From an uncultured Clostridia bacterium (GTDB lineage Bacteria; Bacillota; Clostridia; TANB77; CAG-508), in contig CAKOYB010000001.1 in the NCBI GenBank assembly GCA_934130435.1, positions 62,001-126,000 of the forward strand: 64,000 nt of DNA, in the 5' to 3' direction. The position numbers were made by a program, and so were the translations under genes. Under the pieces are notes generated by a model. That model was not told the DNA's origin and searched no databases. It saw only the letters and a program-made list of their open reading frames with translations. Positions 27,149 through 35,506 of this stretch are shown one piece after another. Each line of letters starts with the position of its first letter. Within the stretch, counting starts at the first letter, position 1.

Positions 27149-29259
27149 CAATTACTAAAGTAAGGACAATATCTACATTCAGGATCTTTACATTGAAAGT
27201 TTGATTTTATTATAACAAACACTAATAATACTAACCATAAAATTAAGATTAAATTTGAAAAAGCAATTTGTTTTACATTTATGTGTGATCCAATAAAAAA
27301 ACAAATACAAGCAAGAATATATGCAAGTAAAGTTTGGAAGGCTATAGCCATAAACATTCTTCTAAAAGATCCCAATTCATTTTTCATGGCGCTAATAGCT
27401 CCGAAACATGGTGCACTAAACAAATTAAAAACTACAAATGCATATGCAGATGCCGGAGAAAAAAAACTAAAGGCTGAAGAAGCATGAAAAAGATTATATG
27501 AATTAGATGTATTTGATAAAAGACTATTTATAACATTCATGGAAGATACGACTTGTTCTTTAGCTATAATTCCTTGTATGGCACAAACAGTAGCTTCCCA
27601 ACTGTTTGTACCTAAAATTGGGTAAAATAACCAGGAGATTTTTTTCCCTAATGCTGCTAAGATTGATTCATTTAAACTAACACCGTAAATTAGCTTGGTA
27701 GAAAAAGATAGCAAAAACCATAACACAATTGAGCATAACACAATTATACTACCCGCTCTTTTTATAAAAGCTTTAATTTTATCATAGACGTCATTAAAAA
27801 TATACTTTATGCTAGGAAATTTATAATCAGGTAACTCTAGAAAATATCCTGTACTTGAATTTTTGAATATAAATTTATTTATAATATAGGCACTTAAAAT
27901 TATAATTATAATAGCTAAAAAGTATAAAGAAACAGCGACAAAACCGGAATGTACTGGAAAAAAGTAACTTGAAAACAGAGCAATTATTGGCAGCTTTGCA
28001 CTACAAGGAATAAAAGGAGTAAGTATGGTTGTAAGGCAGCGTTCAGAATCATTTTCAATTATTCTAGTTGACATTATACCTGGAACAGAGCAACCAGAGC
28101 CAACAATAAATGGAATAATACTTTTTCCATTTAATCCGATATGTTTAAAAAGGTTATCTAATAAAAGAGCAATTCTAGACATATAACCACAAGTTTCTAA
28201 AACAGATATGCATATAAATAGAATTATTAACTGAGGTAAAAATTTAAGTACAGCACATACTCCTTCTAAAATTCCGTCTACTATTAAGCTTGTAAACCAA
28301 AAAGGTAAATGCAAACTTGCAAGAACATTTCCTATAAAATTGCAAATTTGTGAATTTAAATTAGATATAAAATCTACAGTTAGTGATCCAACTAGTCCAA
28401 CTGAAAGATAATAAATTAAAAACATAATTAAAGCAAATATAGGAAAAGAAAGCCATTTATTTAAAATTATTTTATCTATTCTATCAGAAATGGTAGACTT
28501 TTTTATCTTATGAGTAGTTACACAGCTTTTAAACACTTTATCTATAAAATTATATCTTTGGGTTGCAATAACTTCTTCAATATCTGTATTATATTTATTT
28601 TTTAGGTTATAAAAATTGTTATGAATTAAGTAAAAGTAATTTTTAAATCGTAAATCTTCTTCTAGTAATTTTATGCAAACAAAACGTTTATAAAAGGTGT
28701 CAATATTTAAATTAAAAGAAATAGATGATATAACATTTTCAATATTATTATCAAAAATATTTTTAATTAATCTATTATTAGGCTTTTCTATTTGACTAAT
28801 TAATTCTTTGATTCCTGTTTCTTTTAAAGCAGATATTTTAACAACGTTTGTTCCAAGTTGATTTTCTAATGCAAGTTCATTTATTGAAAGACCAGATGTT
28901 TCCAATAAATCACACATATTTAAAGCAACAATAACCTTAGTTTCCAATTCTAATAATTGAGTAGTTAAGTATAGACCTCTTTCTAAAGATGTAGCATCTA
29001 CAATATTTATTATAACATCAGGTTTTTCTTCAAATAGAAATTTTCTCGAAATCTCTTCTTCAGGGCTGTAAGGACTTAAAGAATAAATTCCAGGCAAATC
29101 AATTAGTTCAAAATTTGTATTTTTAATTATTCCAACCTTTTTTTCAATTGTAACGCCAGGCCAATTTCCGACTTTTGCAGTAGAACCAGTTAGAAAATTA
29201 AAAAGAGTAGTTTTTCCTGAATTAGGATTTCCTAATAAAGCGACTTTCATTTTTTTCAT
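27130..29259 (-). CDS. feoB: Ferrous iron transporter B
   Basis: GTP-dependent Fe(II) uptake in the cytoplasmic membrane. About 709 residues: N-terminal G domain with G1 GNPNSGKTT, G2/G3 (GVTIEKK, DLPGIYSLSPYSPEE) and NMCD (G4); a helical spacer; then the Gate domains with the conserved GSGCSVPGIM and LTPFIPCSAKLPII cores. The protein ends in a Cys-rich tail (CKDPECRYCPYFSNC), a variant seen in several Firmicute FeoB proteins. I chose ATG 29259 since GGAGG lies 5 bases upstream; the first in-frame ATG (29271) overlaps this site. It follows feoA. Confidence 0.95.
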   Translation of the reverse strand: MKKMKVALLGNPNSGKTTLFNFLTGSTAKVGNWPGVTIEKKVGIIKNTNFELIDLPGIYSLSPYSPEEEISRKFLFEEKPDVIINIVDATSLERGLYLTTQLLELETKVIVALNMCDLLETSGLSINELALENQLGTNVVKISALKETGIKELISQIEKPNNRLIKNIFDNNIENVISSISFNLNIDTFYKRFVCIKLLEEDLRFKNYFYLIHNNFYNLKNKYNTDIEEVIATQRYNFIDKVFKSCVTTHKIKKSTISDRIDKIILNKWLSFPIFALIMFLIYYLSVGLVGSLTVDFISNLNSQICNFIGNVLASLHLPFWFTSLIVDGILEGVCAVLKFLPQLIILFICISVLETCGYMSRIALLLDNLFKHIGLNGKSIIPFIVGSGCSVPGIMSTRIIENDSERCLTTILTPFIPCSAKLPIIALFSSYFFPVHSGFVAVSLYFLAIIIIILSAYIINKFIFKNSSTGYFLELPDYKFPSIKYIFNDVYDKIKAFIKRAGSIIVLCSIVLWFLLSFSTKLIYGVSLNESILAALGKKISWLFYPILGTNSWEATVCAIQGIIAKEQVVSSMNVINSLLSNTSNSYNLFHASSAFSFFSPASAYAFVVFNLFSAPCFGAISAMKNELGSFRRMFMAIAFQTLLAYILACICFFIGSHINVKQIAFSNLILILWLVLLVFVIIKSNFQCKDPECRYCPYFSNCKKNSL

Positions 29260-29295
29260 TTTTTCCTCCATATTTTATCTAAAAATTCAAATTGA

Positions 29296-29568
29296 TTAGA
29301 ACAAAGAATGACTTAAGCTGTTTTGCTCAATTAGTTCAATTTCAATTTTTTCTAAATCTTTTTTTCTTAAACATAGTTGATATCCACGCAAACTAATATC
29401 TATTGGGTCTCCAGAAGGAGAAAATTTTTTAACTGTAACTATAGTTCCAAAAGTAAGTCCAAGATCTAATAAATGCCTTCTTATTGGTTTATCATTAATT
29501 AATATTTTTACAATTTTTCCGGTTTGTCCAACTTTTAGATCAGAAAGATATTTTTTTATAGTAATCAC
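29296..29568 (-). CDS. feoA: FeoA, ferrous iron transport accessory protein
   Basis: A small SH3-like protein (about 87-90 aa) that assists FeoB at the membrane. LSDLKVGQTGKIVKIL and the RRHLLDLGLTFGTIVTVKKFSPSGDPIDISLRGYQLCLRKKDLEKI pattern are diagnostic. The start is unclear: GTG 29568 overlaps the only good ribosome site (GAGG, 29571-29568), which is best spaced (8 bases) for an ATA codon at 29559. The gene is divergent from the ZIP transporter gene and shares its control region. Confidence 0.93.
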   Translation of the reverse strand: MITIKKYLSDLKVGQTGKIVKILINDKPIRRHLLDLGLTFGTIVTVKKFSPSGDPIDISLRGYQLCLRKKDLEKIEIELIEQNSLSHSLF

Positions 29569-29581
29569 CTCATAAAAATAA

Positions 29582-29650
29582 TATTACGTAAAATGTAAAA
29601 TATGACTAAATATTAAGTAACGATAAACACAAAAACAACATATTATGTAA
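29582..29650. promoter_or_regulatory. Shared feoAB/ZIP control region with three TATTANGTAA repeats
   Basis: TATTACGTAA (29582-29591), TATTAAGTAA (29611-29620) and TATTATGTAA (29641-29650) are three near-identical boxes at 29- and 30-bp steps. On the minus strand TTGTTT (29638-29633), 17-bp spacer and TAATAT (29615-29610) make a feoAB promoter whose -10 overlaps the middle box. The boxes look like operators for a metal-sensing repressor; the regulator is not identified, and they do not match the Fur box. Confidence 0.55.
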
Positions 29651-29666
29651 TGTGAGGTGAATAAGA

Positions 29667-30464
29667 TTGGAGTGGTTTGAAAATGTAAATCCGGTAATTC
29701 AGGCTATAATTGCAACAACATTTACATGGGGAGTGACAGCATTAGGTGCGTTGGTTGTATTCTTTTTTAAGCAAATAAATAAAAAAGTACTAAATACAAT
29801 CTTGGGATTCAGTGCAGGAGTCATGATTGCCGCTTCTTTTTGGTCTTTGCTTGATCCAGCAATAGAATTATCTACAGAATTAGGATACATAGCATGGATA
29901 TTACCAACAATAGGATTTTTTGTTGGAGGATTATTCGTATTAGTATCAGATAGGTTTTTAGATAAAACTTTAAATAACAAGAAAGGTATTAAAAGTAAAG
30001 CATCATTAAAAAGAAGCATTTTATTAATAGCAGCTATAACTATTCATAATATACCAGAAGGAATGGCAGTAGGTGTAGCTTTTGGAGGAATAGCAAGTGG
30101 AGTACCAGGAATGACAGTAGTAGGAGCAATAATGCTTGCAATAGGAATAGGAATACAAAACTTTCCAGAGGGAGCAGCAGTATCACTACCTCTAAGAAAA
30201 GAAGGGTTTTCTAGAGCAAAAAGTTTTATGATAGGTCAGGCATCAGCACTAGTAGAGCCAATATCAGCAATTTTAGGTGTGGTAATGGTTTTAGCAATAA
30301 GGAGTGTGCTTCCGATATTATTATCATTTGCAGCTGGGGCAATGTTAACTGTTGCAGCACGAGAACTATTACCAGAATCGGTAAAAGAAAATAAAAATTT
30401 AGCAACGTTAGGTTTAATATTTGGTTTTGTAATTATGATGATATTAGATGTTGCATTAGGATAA
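29667..30464 (+). CDS. ZIP family divalent metal transporter
   Basis: A 265-aa, roughly eight-helix membrane protein for metal uptake (Zn, Fe or Mn). Helix motifs HNIPEGMAVGVAFG and NFPEGAAVSLPLR hold the His/Asn/Glu metal ligands typical of ZupT/GufA-type ZIPs. TTG is the start, with GAGGTG 7 bases upstream. Divergent arrangement with feoAB and shared boxes suggest it responds to the same metal signal. Confidence 0.92.
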   Translation: MEWFENVNPVIQAIIATTFTWGVTALGALVVFFFKQINKKVLNTILGFSAGVMIAASFWSLLDPAIELSTELGYIAWILPTIGFFVGGLFVLVSDRFLDKTLNNKKGIKSKASLKRSILLIAAITIHNIPEGMAVGVAFGGIASGVPGMTVVGAIMLAIGIGIQNFPEGAAVSLPLRKEGFSRAKSFMIGQASALVEPISAILGVVMVLAIRSVLPILLSFAAGAMLTVAARELLPESVKENKNLATLGLIFGFVIMMILDVALG

Positions 30465-30470
30465 AATTAA

Positions 30471-30526
30471 AAATCTCATAACTTAAATAAAAAATTGAAA
30501 TTTTAAGTTATGAGATTTAATTTTTT
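30471..30526. terminator. Strong bidirectional terminator after the ZIP gene
   Basis: A 16-bp perfect stem (30471-30486 with 30503-30518) followed by six T residues. It also serves the end of the M14 peptidase fragment on the minus strand. Confidence 0.9.
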
Positions 30527-30527
30527 A

Positions 30528-30989
30528 TTATAAAACCATGCCTAGAACTAAAATACCTATATTATCTGCATAAATTTCATTAAACTGAGAAATTGGAAGT
30601 GGGTTATTTCCAATACCGGCTTCTATAGTATATCCAGGTCTCCTATACTGTTGTAAAAACCAGTCTTTAAATCCTGCAAAACTCGAATTATATGGGACAT
30701 CAGCTAAAGTATATCCACTAGCTTTAGCAAATTGCTCTCCAATTAATTTACCACGAGAAGTTGCATAATTTTGAAATTGCCAATATATTTCTTGACCCTG
30801 AGTATGATATGCAATTACTAATCCAAAATTATATTCAATTGTAAAGTTATATACTGCTAGAGCTTCAGGTGCAACTAACGGCCCAGTACCTACAAAATCT
30901 CTTGGGGCAGTAGAAGTAAAACCTTGAGCAAATTTGATTTCCTTTGCTTGTTCCCAACCAGCAGGAAATTGCAAGTTTAAATCCACACC
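30528..30989 (-). pseudogene. C-terminal fragment of an M14 peptidase split by the mobile element
   Basis: This 151-residue piece begins in the conserved M14 motif GVDLNLQFPAGWEQAKE and carries the third zinc ligand (His in AYHTQGQEIYW) and the catalytic Glu (PGYTIEAGIGNNPLP) of a gamma-D-glutamyl-L-diamino acid endopeptidase-type carboxypeptidase fold. It has lost its start: the matching N-terminal half lies at 40474-41292 on the same strand. The frame runs into element sequence (to an ATG at 31031), but no ribosome site supports translation there. Precise excision would join Gly272-Val273 to the Asp of GVDLN and restore one 424-aa protein. Confidence 0.92.
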
Positions 30990-31013
30990 TGTGGAATTTG
31001 AAAACTTCCAACC
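30983..31013. other. Left attachment site of the element
   Basis: Chromosomal M14 sequence gives way to element sequence at CCACACCT (30983-30990). The element side carries TTCCAACC (31006-31013), the partner of GGTTGGAA at the other end. The right site has CCACTCCT, so the crossover lies within this shared 8-mer, most likely at CC 30988-30989, the dyad centre. Confidence 0.8.
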
Positions 31014-31101
31014 ACAAAGAACAAGGTGCAATTAATGTAGTGATAAATTGCGTAAAACTGCAATAAAATGAAATTTTTTATGAATGCGTGAAAAGCTATA
31101 T

Positions 31102-31130
31102 TTGACAAAAACGAATAAAAATGTTAAAAT
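31102..31130 (+). promoter_or_regulatory. Promoter of the AbiE-type operon
   Basis: TTGACA (31102-31107), 17-bp spacer, TAAAAT (31125-31130), 63 bases before ATG 31194. Confidence 0.75.
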
Positions 31131-31193
31131 GTTACTAAAAAGTGAATAAAAATATAAAATAATCATAAAATAGTAACAAAGAAGGTGAATAAA

Positions 31194-31841
31194 ATGAATT
31201 GTCGTAATATAGTTTTAAATTATATACAAAATTGCGAAAAAAATGAGCCTATCTTTATAGAAGATATAAAAGAATATATTATGCAATTCTATAAAGAAGA
31301 GGAAAAAGAAAAAATATTTAATAATGTAAAGGAAATATTAAATAGATTAAATAAAGAAAATATTATAAAAACAGCATATAAAGGTATTTATTATATTCCA
31401 AAAACTAATATATTTGGAGAAATGCCACTTGCAAATAGCAAAATAATTCAATATAAATATTTAGTTGATAAATTTGGGAATGTAAAAGGATATATAACAG
31501 GTGCAAATCTATTTAATAAAGTTGGATTAACAACACAAGTTCCAAACATTATTGATATTGTAACAAATGAATGTAAAAACAATAATAAGTATGCAAATAA
31601 ATATTTAAATGTAATAATAAGAAAACCGAAAATCGAAATAAATAATGAAAATTATAAATATTTGCAACTAATTGATTTAATAGAAAATAAAGATAATATT
31701 TATGTAGAAGTAGATGATATGAATGAAATAATATATAATTTTATTCAAGAAAACGATTTAGATTTTGAAAAAATATTAAAATATGCAAGAGAAACTAACA
31801 GCAAAGCAGTAATAGAAAAAATGGTTATACTTGCAAGATAG
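31194..31841 (+). CDS. AbiEi-like/DUF6088 antitoxin
   Basis: A 215-residue protein with an N-terminal winged-helix region (residues 1-70; last part LNRLNKENIIKTAYKGIYYIPKT) and the YITGANLFNKVGLTTQVPN segment typical of AbiEi/DUF6088 proteins. In type IV toxin-antitoxin systems this partner represses the operon and counteracts the AbiEii nucleotidyltransferase. ATG 31194 was chosen because AAGG lies 8 bases upstream. It ends 8 bases before the toxin gene. Anti-phage function is known for the family but inferred here. Confidence 0.8.
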   Translation: MNCRNIVLNYIQNCEKNEPIFIEDIKEYIMQFYKEEEKEKIFNNVKEILNRLNKENIIKTAYKGIYYIPKTNIFGEMPLANSKIIQYKYLVDKFGNVKGYITGANLFNKVGLTTQVPNIIDIVTNECKNNNKYANKYLNVIIRKPKIEINNENYKYLQLIDLIENKDNIYVEVDDMNEIIYNFIQENDLDFEKILKYARETNSKAVIEKMVILAR

Positions 31842-31849
31842 GAGAATAT

Positions 31850-32794
31850 ATGAATTTACATTTAAATAAAGAATTATTTCGAGAAACAATAGACACATTA
31901 AATACAAAAACAGGAGTTGCTATAGACATAATAGAAAAAGACTATTATGTTTGTGCTGTTTTAAAGGAATTATCTAAAAAACAAGATTACTTAAAGTCTT
32001 ATTTTAAAGGTGGAACGGCAGTATATAAAATATTAGAAAATATGAATAGATTCTCAGAAGATATAGATTTAACAGTAAAAGTTTTATCAGAAGAATCTAA
32101 TACAAGAAATAAAAAAAGACTAAAAGAATCTGCTTTAGGATATAAGATAGAGGGATTAGAATTAATAAAAGAAGAGTGCATAGACAATAAAGGGAGCGTT
32201 ACAGGAATGTATAAATACACTTCTGTATATGCAGATAGCGAAATCCCTTTACAAAGAGCAGGAAAAATACAAGTAGAATCAACATCTTTTACTGTAAGTG
32301 AACCAACAGAAAAATATTACATAGAACCTTTAATATATAAATTAGCAAGTAATGAAGAAAAGAAGATTTTAGAAGAAAAATTTGATATTTCAAAAATAGA
32401 AATTGAAATAATAAAATTAGAAAGAATGTTTATAGACAAAATATTTGCAGCAGAGTTTTACTATATTAGAGATATGTATATGGATGTATCAAAGCATTTA
32501 TATGATATTTCAATATTATTTAACAATGATAAAATACAAAAGTTATTAGAAAATAAAGAAGAATTATCAAAATTAATAGAATACAAAAGACAAGAAGAAA
32601 AGGTAAGAATTGGTGGTATTGATGAAAATACTCAAATAAAAGATTTTAATTATTTTAAATTAGAATTTAGTGATGAGTTAATAAAAGAATTTGAAAATAT
32701 GCAAAACAAATATGTTTTAAATGATAAATATAAAGTTAGTATAAATGAAGTTAAAAATATATTAAAACAAATACATAATAAAGTATGTAAATAA
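31850..32794 (+). CDS. AbiEii/AbiGii-type nucleotidyltransferase toxin
   Basis: A 314-aa protein with the DNA-polymerase-beta-like nucleotidyltransferase core: FKGGTAVYKILENMNRFSEDIDLTV, in which GGT (54-56) and D71/D73 are the catalytic residues. The preceding EKDYYVCAVLKEL is the family motif. Such enzymes add nucleotides to tRNA or other acceptors and block growth during phage infection. It is directly downstream of the AbiEi-like gene and closed by a terminator, so the two form a self-contained TA operon on the mobile element. Confidence 0.88.
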   Translation: MNLHLNKELFRETIDTLNTKTGVAIDIIEKDYYVCAVLKELSKKQDYLKSYFKGGTAVYKILENMNRFSEDIDLTVKVLSEESNTRNKKRLKESALGYKIEGLELIKEECIDNKGSVTGMYKYTSVYADSEIPLQRAGKIQVESTSFTVSEPTEKYYIEPLIYKLASNEEKKILEEKFDISKIEIEIIKLERMFIDKIFAAEFYYIRDMYMDVSKHLYDISILFNNDKIQKLLENKEELSKLIEYKRQEEKVRIGGIDENTQIKDFNYFKLEFSDELIKEFENMQNKYVLNDKYKVSINEVKNILKQIHNKVCK

Positions 32795-32827
32795 TTGGTA
32801 ATGAATTTCATTGCCAATTTATTTTTA
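32793..32827 (+). terminator. Terminator of the AbiE-type operon
   Basis: AATTGGTAATG (32793-32803) and CATTGCCAATT (32809-32819) pair with one G-T wobble, followed by a T-rich tail, immediately after the toxin stop. Confidence 0.7.
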
Positions 32828-32841
32828 CTCTAGTTAATTTG

Positions 32842-32870
32842 TTGTAAAAAAAGACATAATATGGTAGAAT
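32842..32870 (+). promoter_or_regulatory. Promoter of the nucleotide-hydrolase operon
   Basis: TTGTAA (32842-32847), 17-bp spacer, TAGAAT (32865-32870), 34 bases before ATG 32905. Confidence 0.6.
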
Positions 32871-32904
32871 GAAATCGAATTATTAAATAAAAGGATTAAT
32901 AACA

Positions 32905-33483
32905 ATGGAAGAATTAAAAATAGATTATGAATTTAATTTAGATGACTTTAAAGCAATGGAAAATATTGAACATGCTTATTTTCCTAACGAGAATATAAGT
33001 CCTGCAGAAGAAGTATTAAGATGGTATGAAAAAAATAATTTAACATGTATAGGAATTAGAAATTCTAACAATAAAATTATAGCTAGTGTTAGCATATTAC
33101 CACTAAATAGGAATGTATTTAATGATATATATGAAAATAAGATGAATGAAGCAGACGTGGTTTCTGAACAAATAGAAATATACGAGGACAATAAATCTTA
33201 TCTTTTATATCTCTCATCTATATCTATTGATGAAAAATATAGAAATAATTATAAAGTTATAACAACTTTAGTAAAAGGCTGTATAAAGCTATTAAATATC
33301 CTTAAGAAAAGAAATATTAAAATAGAAAAAGTAATGGCAGATGCAAGCACTAATCATGGAGAGAAGATTTGCAAGAAACTATTAAAAATGGATTATGTAA
33401 GAGATACAAGTCATAAATCTAAAATATATTGTGTAGATGGTAAAAAATTTATAGTAAATCTAGATAAATTAAAACGGATTTAG
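32905..33483 (+). CDS. GNAT-like acyltransferase
   Basis: A 192-aa soluble protein with the shape of a GCN5-type N-acetyltransferase: an N-terminal alpha segment, a central strand YLLYLSSISIDEKYRNN that resembles the GNAT beta4/motif A entry, then a helix and a C-terminal ADASTNHGEKICKKLLKMDYV motif like GNAT beta5-alpha4. Acetyl-CoA binding is not proven by a textbook Q/RxxGxG/A. It is the first gene after a promoter and lies 40 bases upstream of the HAD/nucleoside hydrolase gene, so it is probably part of that operon. Substrate unknown. Confidence 0.6.
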   Translation: MEELKIDYEFNLDDFKAMENIEHAYFPNENISPAEEVLRWYEKNNLTCIGIRNSNNKIIASVSILPLNRNVFNDIYENKMNEADVVSEQIEIYEDNKSYLLYLSSISIDEKYRNNYKVITTLVKGCIKLLNILKKRNIKIEKVMADASTNHGEKICKKLLKMDYVRDTSHKSKIYCVDGKKFIVNLDKLKRI

Positions 33484-33523
33484 TATGAAATAAAAATTTA
33501 TATAAAAATATGGAGTGAAATGT

Positions 33524-34969
33524 ATGAGATTAGGAATAGATATAGACAATGTAATTTCAAATATGGATAACGAATTATTGAAAGAATATATAAAGCACGA
33601 TAAAGAATTAAGAAATACTGGAATTATTAATGAAAATTCAAGATATATAAGAAAAGGGATGTTTGATTGGTCAGAGGAAGAAGATAGGGAATTTTACTAT
33701 TCAAACATAGAAAGGATAGCTAAAAATTTTAAACCTATTAGTAATTCAAAAGAAACAATAGACAAGCTAAAAGCAGATGGCAATGAAATATACATTATAA
33801 CAGGAAGAGATAATGGAGAATATTCAGAACCAAGAAAGTTGACAGAGGATTGGCTAAAAAAATATAAAATATATTATGATAGATTGATATTAACTAATGC
33901 TTACAATAAAAGTCAAAAATCAGAAGAATGCATAAAACATAATATAGATATAATGATTGAAGATAGTATATCTACTTGTATTAAGTTAAAAGAAAATAAT
34001 ATAAAAGTATTGACAATGAATACTAGATTTAATAAATATGATAATAGTCAAGAATTTGAAAGAGTAAATAATTGGAATGAAATATATAATAAAATTGCAG
34101 ATATGTATCCTAAAAAAATAATAGAAAAAATAAATGTCATTTTGGATACAGATACATATAACGAATGTGATGACCAATTTGCAGTTAGCTATTTATTAAA
34201 ATCGCAAGATAGATTTAATATAGAAGCTATCACTATTGCACCATATCAACATGATAATAGTTTAGCAATAGAAGAAGGACAAGAGAAAAGCTATAATGAA
34301 GTATTAAAGATATGTAAATGGTTAAATTTTAATACAACAAATAAAGTATTTAAAGGTGCAGAAGATTATATCTGTAATGGTTATAATGAATGCAATGATG
34401 CTGTTAATAAAATAATTGAAATTGCATTAAAGAATGATAAAACTTATATTTTAGCAATAGGAGCAATAACAAATGTTGCTTTGGCAATAAAAAAAGAACC
34501 TAAAATATTAGAAAAAATAGAAGTTATATGGTTAGGTGGACACAGTTTATTACAGGATAACAATTTGGAATTTAATTTTAAACAAGATGTAGATGCAGTA
34601 AAAATTTTATTTGGATCAAAAGTAAAATTAACAATAATTCCTTGTAAGAATGTTGCATCTAATTTAAGAACTTCAATATATGAATTGAATCACCATTTAA
34701 AAGATAAAAACCAATTATGTAATTATTTAATAGATAGATTTTACAATGATGGATATCATGGAATACAAGAAAGAAGAGTTATTTGGGACATATCAGTAAT
34801 TGCATATATGATAAATAAGAATTGGTTTACAAGTAAAGAAGTAAGTTGTCCTAACATTAATGATGATACATCTTACGAATTAACTACTAATAATCATAAG
34901 ATTACAATGATTAATTATATTGATGTTAATAAAGTTTTTTCGGATTTATTTGGAAAATTGAGGGAATAA
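33524..34969 (+). CDS. HAD 5'-nucleotidase / nucleoside hydrolase fusion
   Basis: A 481-aa protein with two enzyme domains. Residues 1-190 are a HAD-type nucleotidase (NT5C/YqfW-like): motif I GIDIDNVISN (Asp6, Asp8), motif II IYIITGRDN, and motif IV-like DIMIEDSIST. Residues 203-480 are an inosine-uridine nucleoside hydrolase-like domain: NVILDTDTYNECDDQFAVSYLL has the Asp-rich calcium/ribose site (Asp208-Asp217), and AIGAITNVALAI plus VIWLGGH are family motifs. A single chain could strip phosphate from a nucleotide and then cleave its glycosidic bond. ATG 33524 follows GGAG by 8 bases. It is followed after 3 bases by a phosphatase gene. Confidence 0.85.
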   Translation: MRLGIDIDNVISNMDNELLKEYIKHDKELRNTGIINENSRYIRKGMFDWSEEEDREFYYSNIERIAKNFKPISNSKETIDKLKADGNEIYIITGRDNGEYSEPRKLTEDWLKKYKIYYDRLILTNAYNKSQKSEECIKHNIDIMIEDSISTCIKLKENNIKVLTMNTRFNKYDNSQEFERVNNWNEIYNKIADMYPKKIIEKINVILDTDTYNECDDQFAVSYLLKSQDRFNIEAITIAPYQHDNSLAIEEGQEKSYNEVLKICKWLNFNTTNKVFKGAEDYICNGYNECNDAVNKIIEIALKNDKTYILAIGAITNVALAIKKEPKILEKIEVIWLGGHSLLQDNNLEFNFKQDVDAVKILFGSKVKLTIIPCKNVASNLRTSIYELNHHLKDKNQLCNYLIDRFYNDGYHGIQERRVIWDISVIAYMINKNWFTSKEVSCPNINDDTSYELTTNNHKITMINYIDVNKVFSDLFGKLRE

Positions 34970-34972
34970 ATT

Positions 34973-35506
34973 ATGAAATTATATGTAATGAGACATGGAA
35001 AAACTAAATTTAATGTTGAAAAGAAATTTAATGGAAAAATAGATGAAGATATAAACGAAATAGGAATAAAACAAGCAGAAGAAGCGAGAGAAAAAGTCAA
35101 AAATTTAGACATAGATTTAATAATATGCTCACCTTTATTGAGAGCAAAACATACATGCGATATTGTAAATGCTAATAATGTACCAGTAATATATGATAAA
35201 AGGTTAGAAGAAAGAGATTGTGGTATATATGAAGGGAAAGAGCTTGGTGAATTTTATTATACTGACTTTTGGAATTATAATTCAAAATTAAATATTGAAG
35301 GTTTAGAATCTATACAAGATTTATTTAAAAGAGTAAAATTATTTTTAGATGAAATAAAAGAAAAATATAAGAATAAAAATATTTTATTAGTAGCACATGG
35401 TGGAATTTCAAAAGGGGTATATTATTATTTTAATGATATACCAGAAGATGGAATGGTAAATAAATTTAGAACTCATAATTGTGAGATAAAGGAGTATGAA
35501 CTATGA
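34973..35506 (+). CDS. Histidine phosphatase family protein
   Basis: A 177-aa phosphoglycerate-mutase-like phosphatase. The catalytic RHG is at residues 7-9 (YVMRHGKTKFN), the acid Glu lies in EERDCGIYEGKEL, and the second His in LLVAHGGISKGV. The family covers alpha-ribazole phosphatases, small-molecule phosphatases and others; no cobalamin genes are near, so a nucleotide or sugar phosphate is more likely. It starts 3 bases after the fusion gene and overlaps the HD gene by 4 bases (ATGA), so translation is coupled. Confidence 0.88.
   Translation: MKLYVMRHGKTKFNVEKKFNGKIDEDINEIGIKQAEEAREKVKNLDIDLIICSPLLRAKHTCDIVNANNVPVIYDKRLEERDCGIYEGKELGEFYYTDFWNYNSKLNIEGLESIQDLFKRVKLFLDEIKEKYKNKNILLVAHGGISKGVYYYFNDIPEDGMVNKFRTHNCEIKEYEL

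Noticed and set aside
30990..31031. ATG at 31031 as a real start for the short M14 protein
   Set aside because: No ribosome site precedes it, the first 16 residues are element sequence, and the enzyme lacks its first zinc ligands.
33986..34177. Antisense open frame inside the HAD/nucleoside hydrolase gene
   Set aside because: It lacks a ribosome site and mirrors the codon pattern of the sense gene, as do the other antisense frames in the window.
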